DNA of 64,000 nucleotides from Chionoecetes opilio (lineage: Eukaryota; Arthropoda; Malacostraca; Decapoda; Majidae), in contig JACEEZ010019081.1 of assembly GCA_016584305.1 (NCBI GenBank), positions 517,001 through 581,000 on the forward strand, in the 5' to 3' direction. A program made the position numbers and the translations under genes. How positions within the stretch are numbered: position 1 is the stretch's first letter; each line of letters opens with the position of its first letter. The notes beneath the pieces are model-generated. The model was not told the origin of the DNA and searched no databases. It saw only the letters and a list, made by a program, of their open reading frames with translations. Positions 44,831 to 57,319 of the stretch are shown piece after piece.

Positions 44831-47800
44831 CCGTATTTGCCGGCGCATAAGACACAGTTTTTTCCCTTAAAAAGGAATGCAAAGTTCACCCTGCGTCTAA
44901 TGCGGACATAGTAGCGAATGAGAGGTCGGGCAGAGAATGCAGAACAGCCGGTGGTGTATTACTAAAGGGGTCTGGAGTGATCTGTGTTGAGCAGTAGTCC
45001 ACTGAGCACAAATTTGTATCTGTGTTATCAACAGTAATGCATAATACTAAGAAAAGGTTGGAGTTTAATTAAGAGAAAACATGAGCTGGGGCAACATGAT
45101 ATCAATTGTTGCTGCCAAGATGGCCGTGTCAGATGTAAACATCATCCACCCCCCGCTGCTGCTCTCCATTGTAAAACGTCTGATTTCTCAGGTCTGCCGC
45201 TTCACCTGGGATACTTCACTCGGCGACGCCCTCCGCGCACCCACCTTGGGTCATTACCGCTCAGACTCCTCGCCGCATCCATGGAAAAGACAAACATCCC
45301 GCATATTAGATATTGCCTTAACCTGCATTCGACTCGGGCCACACAAGTTGACACAACAGTTGGAAGGAGATGATAGAAGGGAGGCAAAAAATGGTGATGG
45401 AATTTTCGCTGGAATGAGTATTGTTGATAAATGGAATAGTGAAACAAAGAGCGTGTTAAAGTTTTATTTGAAGGAATGTGAGCGGTGAGAGGGAGGTGTA
45501 GTATCTTGGGGAGTCTGTCTATACACACAAGGATGGAGAAAGGGCGTTGTGGCTTTGTAGTTTATTTGACAACGAGTCATTGTACAACTTGGGGACAAGA
45601 GGTGTGCAGCGTGTGTGTCTCTGTGTGTCCTGTGGCTGACTAAATTTCCTGGCTGGTGCTGCAGTTGTGTCGGCGAGGGCAAGTCAGGTCAGCGTCAGGT
45701 CACCCTATAATCCTGATCCCAGACAGGGGGGTGGCCTAAGCCGATGCAGGTGTGTATGTGCGTGTGTGTGTTAGCACCTCTACAGTGGTAAGCAAGGTGG
45801 GATAGGAGACAGCATAGGCCTTTGTACCACCTCGACCCCTCAATCCTCACCCCTGTACCTCTACGGATAAGGAAACTGTATGAAAGAGTGCTAGTAAAAA
45901 GGCTGCAATGGTACCTGTAGACGGGACAAAAGTCTTCCACACGGTACACCAAGACCAAGACCCATCACGGCACCACACCGTCCGCCTCAAAGCCGAATCA
46001 CACCATCCTATCATGGTGACACGGCACCGTCTCATCACATCCGTAATTATTTCTTACATTCAAACAAATAGACGTGTTACACAAAAAGGTGCGCCGCCGT
46101 CACGGCTCCAAACATCACCGTCCTGACGTAAGGGTTTTCGGGGGAAAAATTGAAAATAAGACGTCCCGTGTGATAATTGTTTTTTCTCAAGGCTTTATTA
46201 CCCAAAACAGTGTCTTGATTTTAACTCTCTTCTTACCCAAACAAAAGGTATTAAGCAAATTTCTTCAACCATGCCTGAGGCACCATGTCGTTTAGAGGTG
46301 AGCGGAACTGCCGAAAAGACGGAACCGTGACAAATAGTGTAAATAAAAGGCACCGCTGAGGAACGCTGCCGTGATTGCGAGTGGAACCAGCCACACCGTC
46401 ATTATAAAAAGACTAAAAAACCCTTTGCGACTATGATAACACGATAAAACCTAGATTACAGGTGAAAAAACCAGGGCAAATATCGTTCCCACAAGGGGCC
46501 CCTTTCAAAAATTTACAACATAACAAAAAGGGAAGATGGTTCCCTTCACTGCTACAAAAAATATCTTCGAAAAATTTTTTTTATTGGGCAACCCCCGATT
46601 CGGGGCCCGAAACTTTCTTGAATATTTTTTGGTGTGTTTTGAATAACGGGCTCTCTTTTTTGTGGGAAAATCAATTTTTGTTACTGTGTGTGGGGGGGGG
46701 GGTTGGGCCCCCTCCCCCTCCAGGTCCCCCCACAAACATGCTACGTTCACACTCCCATTATTGAAATTTTCTTTTTTTCATTCACGTACAAACCAAACCC
46801 AACTTAACCTAACTTAACTTTCTGGGGGAAATAACGGTAGATTTTTGGTACTACCAAAAAACTCTCGTTTTTCCCAACTAATAGGGGGAGCATGGTCCGG
46901 AACCGCAAACTCCGGGAAACGCAACGTCCGAGGCCCCTTACCCCCCCCCGGACATTTATCCACTCTAAATTTACTGTCCGGCAACCGCCACTATCAACTA
47001 CCCTGCTGCGGTTTTACGCATATGTTGTTGTTTCAGGGTGCGAGGATCCCTTGGGGGAAAACTATGAGCCTGATGATGTCCTAGATGTATCACGGCACTG
47101 TATGACCTGTCTTCCCAGGAAGGACAGGTAGGGGTGACAGCGTGTTGCCGGGAGGGGTGGACGCCCGCCGCCGCCAGCAGGGTGGGCAGGTCACAGGTGG
47201 CGACGTTCAGGATAAGGAGTTGAGAGCGTAGCACTACACGGTGGGAGTGGAAACGCAGACACTGCAGCAGAAAGTGTTCAATGGTCTCAGAGATGTTCCT
47301 GCACCAGGGGCAGTGGGGGTCAGGGGACTGACAGAGGCGGTGCAGGTGAACCTTGAGTATCTTGTGCCCAAATGTAAACAATACGACTGCTGAGCATGCT
47401 GCCACCTGGCGGGAGGCGCGGACACTGACCGGGGGTGACAGGAGACGCTCGGACCACTGGACAATTTTGTCGATTTACGGACTGAACCAGGCATTTAGCT
47501 GAGACTGACATATCCCCGGACATCAGATTTTGACAGGTAAATCTGATATCCGGAAAAACGAGGGTTGTGTGTACATGTAATGCCAATATTATTCAATTGC
47601 GCCATGGGAAATGGGGCTCAAAATACTCAGAATGAAGAAAGCTACACGATGATGTATAAGAGTCTTAGGACTTTTGAAAGCCCACTACCAAAATAATACC
47701 AATATCTATGCAAATTTTCCACAAAGTCTAAACACATGGCAGAAAAGCAACATAGGCATACCTACAACATTAAATCTAAGCTATATGTCATAGGAAGCAA

Positions 47801-48108
47801 AATATTAGAATATCAATTCGTAGGGGCATCCTGCAATATATTATGACCGATTTTGGTTACCGTCATTCCCTTACATTTTAACTAGTATAATTTTTCATTC
47901 ACATTCACTGCAATGTGAATATTGTATTTAGGTACATGCTCATAATCATTTGCTTTCCCCTACAAATCCCTTTTTTTTAAAATCACTTCATAAATTTACG
48001 CAATTATTTTTTCCCTCAAAAACACCAATATTTTTTTCTCTCAAAACCTCGTTATAAAATAGGGGTGCGTCTTATGCGGAGGTGCGTCTAATGCGCCGGC
48101 AAATACGG
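44831..48108. mobile_element. TA-flanked DNA transposon, CCGTATTTGCCGG family, copy 1
   Basis: The ends are CCGTATTTGCCGGCGCATAA at the left and its complement at the right, with TA on both sides (44829-44830, 48109-48110). The element interrupts the 'gattatgatt' tract. The interior matches the complement of 48363-50990, plus the nested Tigger-like copy 3. No transposase domain was recognised. Part of it (about 45700-46330) looks like captured non-transposon sequence. A Tc1/mariner-like group is possible from the TA target. Confidence 0.85.
46854..47571. mobile_element. Tigger/pogo-like DNA element (copy 3) nested in another transposon
   Basis: It begins CCAAAAAACTCTCG and ends with the complement of CACACAACCCTCG, flanked by TA. 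It lies inside the 44831-48108 transposon. The sister copy of that host element (48363-50990) has the uninterrupted site 'gtactacgtttaatgcc' when read on the complementary strand, which defines the insertion. The minus strand encodes one zinc-knuckle unit ('CPWCRNISETIEHFLLQC'). Confidence 0.82.
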
Positions 48109-48362
48109 TAGATTATGATTACTTGTTTTTTCCTTTTTATGATTATGATTGGATTATGATTATTTCGCTTTACGTATTTTTTATTATGATTAGATTTTTT
48201 CTATATTTGCTTGATTATGATTAGATTATGATTATAATCACATTTTATTGTGATTATTTGTACACACTAATGTATTATTATTAAGGTCATTTTTTTGTTC
48301 AGTTATAATTGTCAAGGGGTTTTTTTTTGCAATTAACACTAGCTTAAAGGAAACCACATCTA

Positions 48363-50990
48363 CCGTATTTGCCGGTGCAAAAGACGCACCTCCGTATAAG
48401 AAGCACCCCTATTTTACAAGGAGGTTTTGAGAAGAAAAAAAATTTGGTGCTTTTGTGGGAAATGTTTTTTTTCTGTAAAATTATCAAGTTTTTTAAAAAA
48501 AAAAAAAAAAGGATTTGTAAGGGAAAGCAATGATTATGAGCATGTACCTAAATACAATATTCACTGTGCAGTGAATGTGAATGAAAAATTATGCTAGTTA
48601 AAATGTAAAGAGAATGACAGGGTAACCAAAATCGGACTAAATCATAATATTTTGCAGGATGCCCCTACGAATTGATATTCTAATATTTGCTAGCTATGAC
48701 ATATAGCTTAGATTTAATGTTTTAGGTATGTCTTTGTTGCTTTTCTGCTATGTGTTTAGACTGTAGAAAATTTGCAGTATAGATTTGGTATTATTTTGGT
48801 AGTGGCTTTCAAAAGTCCTAGGACTCTTACCGACACCATCGTTTTAGCTTTCTTCATTCTGAGTATTTTGAGCCCTATTTCCCATGGCGCAATTGAATAA
48901 TAATGGCATTAAACGTAGTACCGAAAAATCTACCGCTACTTCGGGCCAGAAAGTTAAGTTAGGTTAAATCAGATTGGGTTAGGTTAGAGGTGGGGTTTGG
49001 TTAGTAACATATGATATAGAAATAACGAAAATTACCAAAAATATGGCAGTGTGAAGCGTAGCAATGTTTGCGGGGCGGACCTGGAGGGGCAGATTGCCCC
49101 CCCCCCCCCCACACACACACATGTAAACAAACATTGATTTCCGACAAAAACGAGAGCCAGATTAATTCAAAACACATCAAAACTATTCAGGAGGACTTAA
49201 GTTTCGGCCTCGAAATCGGTGGTTGTCCAATAACAAAAATTCACGAAGATATTTAGGTAACACTGTAAGGTAACCATCTCTACCTTGTTGTTTTTTGTTG
49301 TAATTGTTGAAGGGCACCGTTGTCGGGATCGATAATATTTGCCCTGGTTTTCACCTATGAATCTATCCCAGTCGCGAGGGTTGATTAGTCTTTCAGGAAG
49401 GTACAGGTGAAGGCTGGTTCACACTCTGAAATCACGGCAGTGTTCCGTCAGCCGTGCCTTTTTTCACACTATTCGTCACGGTTCCGTCATTTTCGGCAGT
49501 TTTCCCGCTCACCCTCTAAGCAGACATGGTGCCTCAGAGGCTATGCTTGAAAAATTTGCATTAATACACTTCTGTCGGATGAAGAAGAGGGGTTTTAACT
49601 CTAAAAACATTGTTTTGGGTAATAAAGCCTTGAGAAAACGACAATTATCAGCACGGCACAGTCTCATTACGTTTAAAATATTCTTCCCCCGAAACCGTTA
49701 CGTGACAGGAAGTGATGTATTGGACTGTGACGGCGGCGCACCGTTTTGTGTAAAAACGTCTATTTGTTGAATGTAAGAAATTCTAACGATGTATGAGACG
49801 GTGCCCTGTCACCAATTTCACCATGATGGTATGGTGTGATTCGGCCTTGAGGCGGACGGTGTGGCGCCGTGATGGTCTTGGGCTTGGTGTACCGTGTGGA
49901 AGACTTTTGTCCCGTCTACAGGTACCATTGCAGCCTTTTACTAGCACTCTTTCATACAGTTTCCTTATCCGTAGAGGTACAAAGGGGTGAGGATTGAGGG
50001 TCGAGGTGGTACAAAGGCCTATGCTGTCTCCTATCCCACCTTGGGTTACCACTTTTAGCGGCGCTAACACAACACGCACATACACACCTGCATTGGCTTA
50101 GGCCACCTCCCTGTCTGGGACCAGGATTAGAGGCCGAGGGTGACCTGACGCTGACCTGACTTGTCCTCGCCGACACAACTGCAACACCAGCCAGGTAATT
50201 CAAGCAGCCAAAGGACACACAGGGGACACACACGCCGCGCACCTCTTATCCCCACGTTGTACAATGACTCGCTGTAAAAAAAACTACAAACCCCTACAAA
50301 CTACACGCCCTTTCTCCATCCTTGTGTGTATAGACAGACTCCTCAAGATACTACACCTCCCTCTCACCGCTCCCCCCACTCCTTCAAAAAAAACTTTAAA
50401 ACACGCTCTTTGTTCACTATTCCATTTTATCAACAATACTCATTCCAGCGAAAATTCCAACATATTTTTTGCCTCCCTTCTATCATCTCATTTCAACTGT
50501 TGTGTTCAACTTGTATGGCCCGAGTCGAATGCGGTTAAAAGGGGACATATGCGGGATGTTTTTTTTTTTTTTCATGGGTGCGGTGAGGAGTCTGAGCGGT
50601 AATGACCCATGGTGGGGTGGGCGGAGGGCGTCGCCGAGACGTTTTATCAAAGACGTTTTACAATGGAGAGCAGCAGAGGGGGGTGGATGATGTTACATCT
50701 GACACGGCCATTTTGGCAGCAAAAATCGGCATCTTGTTGTCTCAGCCCTTATTTTCTCTTAAACTCCAACCTTTTCTTAGTTGATACTGTTGATAACACA
50801 GCTACAAATTTGTGCTCAGTGACTACTGCTCAACACATCGATCACTCCGACCCCTTTAGTAATATACCACCGGCTGATCTGCATTCTCTGCCCGACCTCT
50901 CATTCGCTAATATGGCCGCATTAGACGCAGGGTGAACTATGCATTCCTTTTTAAGGGAAAAACTGCGCTCTTATGCGCCGGCAAATACGG
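48363..50990. mobile_element. TA-flanked DNA transposon, CCGTATTTGCCGG family, copy 2 (inverted)
   Basis: Termini are CCGTATTTGCCGGTGCAAAA and the complement of CCGTATTTGCCGGCGCATAA, with TA at 48361-48362 and 50991-50992. It is the reverse complement of copy 1 but lacks the Tigger-like insertion. Inside, 49410-49520 starts with 'ggttcacactctgaaatcac'-type sequence resembling another nested MITE end, shared with copy 1. No transposase was recognised. Confidence 0.85.
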
Positions 50991-50999
50991 TAATTGGTG

Positions 51000-51954
51000 C
51001 AGTTTGCTTCTTATATTTGAGTAATATAAATAACTACACTGTATTTAAACCGTAAGACGCCTTAATCGGCGAAGGACGAGCGAGCCCGTAGAAACCCGCC
51101 ACACGTGCACACGTGCGGCGTCACCCGGAGTTTGACCTGTGTGACATTGCTAGGTGTGTGGTCTCAAACCACACACCAAATTTCAACTTAGTCGGTACAA
51201 GGCTCCGTTTCTCAGGTATAGCAAGATAACGTTGTCTGACACCCCTCACAGCGCCATGCTGGACCCCTCACGTGAGACAAAACATATCAAGTCAAATAGG
51301 GATTGAATGGGGCTTTCAATGGCGAAGACCGCTTGTCAATCGGAAGCGGGATTCCAAAGATATAAGCTCCTGAAAAGCGTGACGGTCGGGTCGGGTCGGC
51401 CGCTTGATTCTGAGAAAAATCCCGTATCCAGTGAGGACTCGCGAGTGCTTTGCGCTCGCTCGTAATCACCTCGATTTAAATTTTGCAATCGCATTAGTAT
51501 ACATTTATAACTAATGTAAGTACTGTACAAGTATACGAAAACAAGGGTTAAGTAAAACAGTGCATAAACATTTTCTCCCACTTGTTTGGCTTCAACTCCT
51601 CATTGCTCGGCTATTTATGATTACATTAAATTTCTAAGCACGTTTCCTGAATCTGCACACTTTTCTGACTATGACGGTATAGGATACGTCCCAGTGTGAA
51701 AATATCTAGAGGGTCAAAATAGTCATTTGATCTTTGTTTTGCTTACATCTCAGCCGCCGCGTCGCCTTCTCATGGAGCAAGCGACGGGTGAACGTTTTCT
51801 GCGGGGATACAGCAAGAGAAAAGTGACCGCGTGCAAGCGAAATTTCTCTTGCTCCCCTGCAGAAAATGCCTTTAGTGTCATGCTGTGCAAACATGCTTGG
51901 ACCTGGAACATATATATATGAAATTGGCTAATTTATTTAGGAGAAATAGAATTG
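51000..51954. other. unassigned region, no gene recognised
   Basis: It sits between transposon copy 2 and the right arm and has no counterpart in the left arm. It contains C+G-rich text ('cacacgtgcacacgtgcggc' near 51098) and short inverted pieces ('gtgtgtggtctcaaaccaca', 51151-51171). ORFs here are short and unrecognised. Confidence 0.5.
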
Positions 51955-52599
51955 CTACATGGAAAATACAATGAAATAATCACAATAATCACATTTTAAT
52001 CATTGATGAAGAAAAATATTATTATGATTTGATTATGATTAAAGCTGCAGCTTCATATTTGATTATGGTTTGATTATGATTATACCTGTTGCTTAACTTT
52101 TGATTATGATTTGATTATGATTATGTAATCACAGCCTTTGATTATGATTTTTTTTATTAATAATCATAATCATGCCCATGTCTGGCATATACTAATTACA
52201 TCACACGCCTGGCTGGCCTGGAGGAGCTGTGGGTGAAGAAGATGGATATCTACCTATCTGCTCATGCAATTGCCGAAGCCCTGGCTGTGAAGTATAGTAT
52301 ATGCGCAGGGGCAGAAGGTCTGTCAGATGATTAACAGCATTTTGTAGGTGCGCCTTTTCCCTCTTCTGTAGAGATAGCTCACTGTGTCACATCCAGTCAG
52401 TATGAAGGTGCTGAGGAGTATGGATGTAAGATCTGGAGCTTCAAAACTACTTCACAGCCAGGGCTTCGGCAATTGCATGAGCAGATAGGTAGATATCCAT
52501 CTTCTTCACCCACAGCTCCTCCAGGCCAGCCAGGCGTGTGATGTAGTTAGTATATGCACATCAATATCACGTCTGTGTTGGTAGCCGGACAGACAGATC

Positions 52600-53109
52600 T
52601 GACAGACCTTCTGCCCCTGTGCATATACGGTGACTGAAGTAAGCCTGGATGTTCAGGAAGATGTTGTGACAGCAACTAGGCGATACATGGTGTCACTGTA
52701 TGAAAAGAGTGACTTTGGTGGTAATTTGGATGCGCTGCGAGCCCATCTCTTTGGTAACATCAAAGGCGACATTCGATGTCTTCCACCTACCGAAGATGTC
52801 TTCCAGTTGCACCTTCGCCGAGCCCTGCACCAGTTAATTATATGCAAGAGAGCACACATTATTTAGCCAACCTAACCTGCTCCCACTGACTTTGGCAGAG
52901 AGCTTGTGAATGGTAAATTGATGGCAACCATGATGCTGAAGAAGGCAAAACCTGCAGAATTTAAACGTACCAAATATTGTCTCTGCAAAAAAAGCATGTG
53001 TGCCCGGGGATGCTCCTGTGCTAAAGCCAACGTGAAGTGTGTCATCGTATGTCTCTGCACCGGCGACGCCAACAAATGTTCAAGGATTAAACTCACAATA
53101 AAAGAGTGA
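52600..53109 (+). pseudogene. CXC-type Cys-rich protein remnant, right-arm copy
   Basis: It has the same coding content as the left-arm copy on the plus strand: 52630-52866 gives 'LPPTEDVFQLHLRRALHQ', and 52906-53109 gives the CXC cluster 'YCLCKKSMCARGCSCAKA'. It shares the same two in-frame stops (near 52864 and 52873). In addition, GTGACTGAAG here versus GTGACTCTGAAG in the left copy is a 2-base deletion that shifts the upstream frame. The stops predate the duplication, and the deletion came after it. Confidence 0.72.
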
Positions 53110-53216
53110 TATGCATTACACATTATAAACCATAAGTTATTTGTTCAGTTGAATGTTGATTTCATGTGATGTTGCAGAATTTGTTTTTCTAGTAATTAAT
53201 ATAAACTTCCATTATG

Positions 53217-53284
<68 letters not shown>
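53217..53284. repeat. (TA)n microsatellite, right arm
   Basis: An uninterrupted TA run in the right arm of the inverted duplication. Confidence 0.95.
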
Positions 53285-53288
<4 letters not shown>

Positions 53289-54393
53289 TATAATTATGAT
53301 ATGCGGATGTCTCTCGGAATTTTGAGTTTAAGGGTAATAGTCACCACTGATCCATTGATTTCTGTTTTATTTTCACTATATTTTCTATTTGAGTGGCTAT
53401 AATATTTGCTGAAAGCAATGATACAATGGGTGATGTCATAACTCCGGGAATAGTTGCTTTCTAATGAAAGATAAATGAAAATATTGAGAAAAAAAAGAAA
53501 ATAGGGGGCGCTCTTGCATTAAAATGATTATAAATCATTGTGAACAGTTAAGTAAGTGTATTTCTCAACTTAATAGTGTGAACACAAGTGGTCAGTGAAA
53601 CGTGGTTGCATTTATTGACAGCATACACAATCCACTGAGGATTTTATGGAAAAAAAGCTTTTCACATTTTTGGATAAAAAAACAAAGCCCGCATATACAA
53701 AAATAGGCACAATTATTTTCTGCAACGTTTCTGCCAGAGCAGACCTCTCATTCCACAGACCTTAATGTCCAAATTAATAGTAAAACACAAAGAAAAAGTA
53801 TAGCATGCCATGTCAGGTTCTCTCAAAATTTTGGTGACTGGGTCCCTGACTATTGTGGGAAAGCAAACAATGTAGAATGTGTGAAAGTGATTGAGATGCG
53901 GGACAGTTACCATACCACTTTAAATCTTAAACCAAGTATTTATTTATCATTACATCTATTCATGTTTACCCATCGATAGGTGGCGATGAGCTTTGGACTG
54001 ATTCCGGGAGGGTAAAAGATCACGAGTCCAGCACGTGAAGTAGACCGTGGGTGAATAACACACACACACACACTACACACACACACTATAATAGTATAGT
54101 GGCAGGTTTCTTCCCTCCATTCGGCTTCTCTTTACTTTTCCCATCTGTGGCTGCCTTTCTACAAACACATTCCATCCCCTGCTGGACGTCACCTCACCGA
54201 GTCACCAAGTTACACACACCAACTCAACCACGTCCTTCTGCTTCGGTTAATGGAACAATATACTCATCATTAACTCATGTATAAATAAGTCACCCATTTC
54301 ATGTAGTATCATAGAACTAGATACCAAATAATAATGATAATAATAATAGTAGCAGTAATAATTGTTGATCACTCATACTCATGCAGTAACGTA

Positions 54394-55124
54394 CCGTAGA
54401 TAACACTTTAGTCGCCAGGACAACGTTTTTTTCGATGCACAGACGTGTGGTGGCGTTAATAGTTACATTTCTACATCCATGATTTCAGGAAAGTTAGAAG
54501 GGGCTATCTGGAGAGTCTGTGTCACTTCGTGTCTTCATCTGTGTCATATTAGGGCTATAAATGAACAAATTACAAAAATATCACCAGAGTGGCGACCTAC
54601 ACTATGATCGCCAGCTAGTGTTTATGTTCTGAGTGTCCTTCCGCCGTCGTCGTCGCGCGAAAAAAAAACTTAGCGAAATTTGAAACTGTATATACTTGCA
54701 GATGCAAAGCATAAAACAACACTGAAACAGGGTAGATTATACAGTCATGATATCATCTACCGTGTATCATCTTCAGTGGCACATACAAATAAGTAGTGAT
54801 GCTATAATTTGTAATATTGGGCAGCTGGCGACTAAAGGCCGGTTCCCATCAGCCCGCTTGTACGGCCGTCTTACAACAACACCGCTCAACAATGACGTCA
54901 CTATCATCACCGCTTGAGTGGTATTTGTGGTAACTGGGCACAGTTGGCAACTCCGCTCGAGCAGACACCGCCGAGCGGGAGAGATGACTTGAATTTAACT
55001 TTGTACGGCGGCCGTACAGCGGTACGGCGGTGCGGTAGACTTTGTTGTGACGTCATTGTGACGTTGTTGTATGGCGGCCGTACAAGCGGGAAGGTGGGAA
55101 CTGGGCTTAAAGTGTTATCTACGG
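54394..55124. mobile_element. MITE, CCGTAGATAACACT family, with nested insertion
   Basis: The ends are CCGTAGATAACACTTTAGTC and its complement (CTAAAGTGTTATCTACGG split by the nested element), with TA outside. The interior is related, in inverse order, to 56839-57317, for example 'tgaaactgtatatacttgca'. A second MITE (54836-55107) lies inside its right terminal repeat. Confidence 0.8.
54836..55107. mobile_element. nested MITE with TAA target duplication
   Basis: The ends are AGGCCGGTTCCCA and the complement of AGCCCAGTTCCCA, followed by CGCTTGTACGG-type repeats. TAA lies on both sides (54833-54835, 55108-55110). A TAA duplication fits PIF/Harbinger. It splits the right end of the 54394-55124 MITE. 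Confidence 0.82.
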
Positions 55125-55614
55125 TAGGTAAGACGTACCAATATCAAGAAGGAATCTATTTGAGCAGTTTTTATAATACTATATATAAAACTTTGTGAGA
55201 AGGCACTACCACGACGCCTTTCCCAACTCCCTTGACTTGCAAATGAATGATGAAAACAATTGATCTTTGCGCCAATAATGAGACTGCGCCAAATTCTTAC
55301 GTCATAAGAATCACGTCAGGGCAACAGCAACACAGAAGTCAATACGATGGGGGGGTGCAGAGCTAGGGGGGGGGGAGAAATATCAAAGTACTGTAGTAGG
55401 ACATCTTTGTTGGATCTTGCTAACTGCATTGCGCGTTCTTGTGATTACTCGTGAGAGAGAGAGAGAGAGAGAGAAATGGCATAGAAACAGGCCACACAGA
55501 CATCAGGGTTAAAACTTAAGTGGTCTCTCCTTATTGTCATATATTAAGCTTAATTAATGTAAAAAACACATCATAAGTAAACTCAATCAAGGGGGAAACG
55601 CAATCAAACCCCTA

Positions 55615-55866
55615 CCGTACCGACAATAACACTGTAGTCACCACTGCACTAATGTCGCCAGGCGCCATATATTTCGATTTTTTGCATCACTACAGATTTG
55701 TATGTGCCACTAAAGAGGCATCCATAGTAGTTTATATTATGTACATGTCTTTAGTGGCACATACAATGATACAAGTCTGTAGTGATGCTAAAAATCGTAA
55801 TATTCGCCTATAATATTCGCCTGGCAACATTAGTGCAGTGGCGACTATAGTGTTATATTGACGGTA
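55615..55866. mobile_element. MITE, CCGTAGATAACACT family, short copy
   Basis: Inverted ends share 'aataacactgtagtcaccac' and its near-complement, plus 'actgcactaatgtcgccagg' and the inverse at 55820-55845. The arms are about 110 bases with a short centre near 55735. No ORF. Confidence 0.75.
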
Positions 55867-56394
55867 GAGTCACTTTACTCTAGCTTGCTCCTAGACTACT
55901 AGACACTAGACTACCAGACAATGCATTTTTTTAACCAAATCGTACTGGGCGACATTCCTTGGATATTCATAAGTGTGGTAGCAGGCATAGGCCTACTTAC
56001 GTAATTGTTAAAATGCAGCTTTTTGGAAAGATTCATATTCCCCATTTAGTATGTTGTGTGACCCCCTACCTCATTTTTCCAGATGTTTATGAATCTTCCC
56101 GTGGCACCAAGAAAAATTCACTACGCAAACAATCGACGGGGTATAGATGCATATCGCGCCACACGATAATATAAACATTAATACAAGAAATAGATATAAT
56201 TAAAGATCATATGCAGTAATAAGAATGCATTTATGGATCTTGCACACACAGACATGAGCCATTGCATCCAGGAAGCGATTTTATAAATAGATACCTTGTC
56301 GCCTAGTAGCTTAAAAATGTTCTTACTGGGCGACAGTTTTACATCTTTTAGTCGCCGTGAGTGAGTGCGCTCTCGTCATTACTATATTTGTGTG

Positions 56395-56397
<3 letters not shown>

Positions 56398-56452
<55 letters not shown>

Positions 56453-56514
56453 ATGCGTTATTAATAAAGATAATTAGTAAACTCCTCTCTCTCTCTCTCT
56501 CTCCTCTCTCGTCA

Positions 56515-56599
<85 letters not shown>

Positions 56600-56623
56600 G
56601 CGTTATTAATAAGATAACTAGTA

Positions 56624-56690
<67 letters not shown>

Positions 56691-56742
56691 CTCTCTCTCC
56701 TCTCTCTCTCCTCCTCTCTCTCTCTCTCTCTTCTCTCTCTCA
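56398..56742. repeat. (CT)n microsatellite with a 25-30 bp interruption unit
   Basis: Long CT runs are broken three times by a unit like 'atgcgttattaataa' (56452, 56598, 56741), so the compound block has itself been duplicated. Confidence 0.93.
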
Positions 56743-56838
56743 TGCGTTATTAATAATGAGAGAATTCAGCTATAATGTTATAAAAAAATTAAAAAATTAA
56801 AATACACTGCTACTACAGGTACTGAGCTGCGTTCACTA

Positions 56839-57317
56839 CCGTAGATAACAGTCAAGTCGCCACCTGCAGTCATATCGCCAGGCGCCATATATTACGAAAT
56901 ATAGCATTACTACTGACTTTTATGTGCCACTGAAGATAATACACAGTAGTTTATATCATGACTGTATAATCTACTCTGTTTCAGCGTTGTTTTATGCTTT
57001 GTATCTGCAAGTATATACGGTTTCAAATTTCACTACGCGTTTTTTTTTCGGGCGACGACGACAGCGGTACGACACTCAGTAAATAAACACTAGATGGCGA
57101 CTCTACTGTTGGTAGCCACTTTGTAGATATTTTTGTCATTTTTTCATTTATAGCCATAATATGACACAGATGAAGACACAAAATGACACAGACTCTCCAG
57201 ATAGCCCCTTCTAACTTTCCTTGAAGTCATGGATGTAGAAATGTAAGTATTAATGCCACCACACGTCTGTAAACAGAAAAGAAAGTTGGCCTGTGGCGAC
57301 TTTATTGTTATCTACGG
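56839..57317. mobile_element. MITE, CCGTAGATAACA family
   Basis: The ends are CCGTAGATAACAGTCAAGTC and the complement of CCGTAGATAACAATAAAGTC, with TA outside (56837-56838, 57318-57319). The interior matches the complement of 54394-54835. Confidence 0.8.
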
Positions 57318-57319
57318 TA

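Larger units (their letters stand above)
51955..53817. repeat. right outer arm of the large inverted duplication
   Basis: It mirrors 43467-44828 plus 48111-48260. The 'gattatgatt' tract at 51960-52165 is broken by other bases. An internal inverted repeat (52195-52295 and 52440-52548, blocks 'agctgtgggtgaagaagatg' and 'catgcaattgccgaagccc') is present only in this arm. The match ends abruptly at about 53817. Confidence 0.9.

Noticed and set aside
45081..45488. 135-codon ORF inside transposon copy 1
   Set aside because: There is no recognised domain. The sister copy (complement near 50560-50960) does not preserve the frame.
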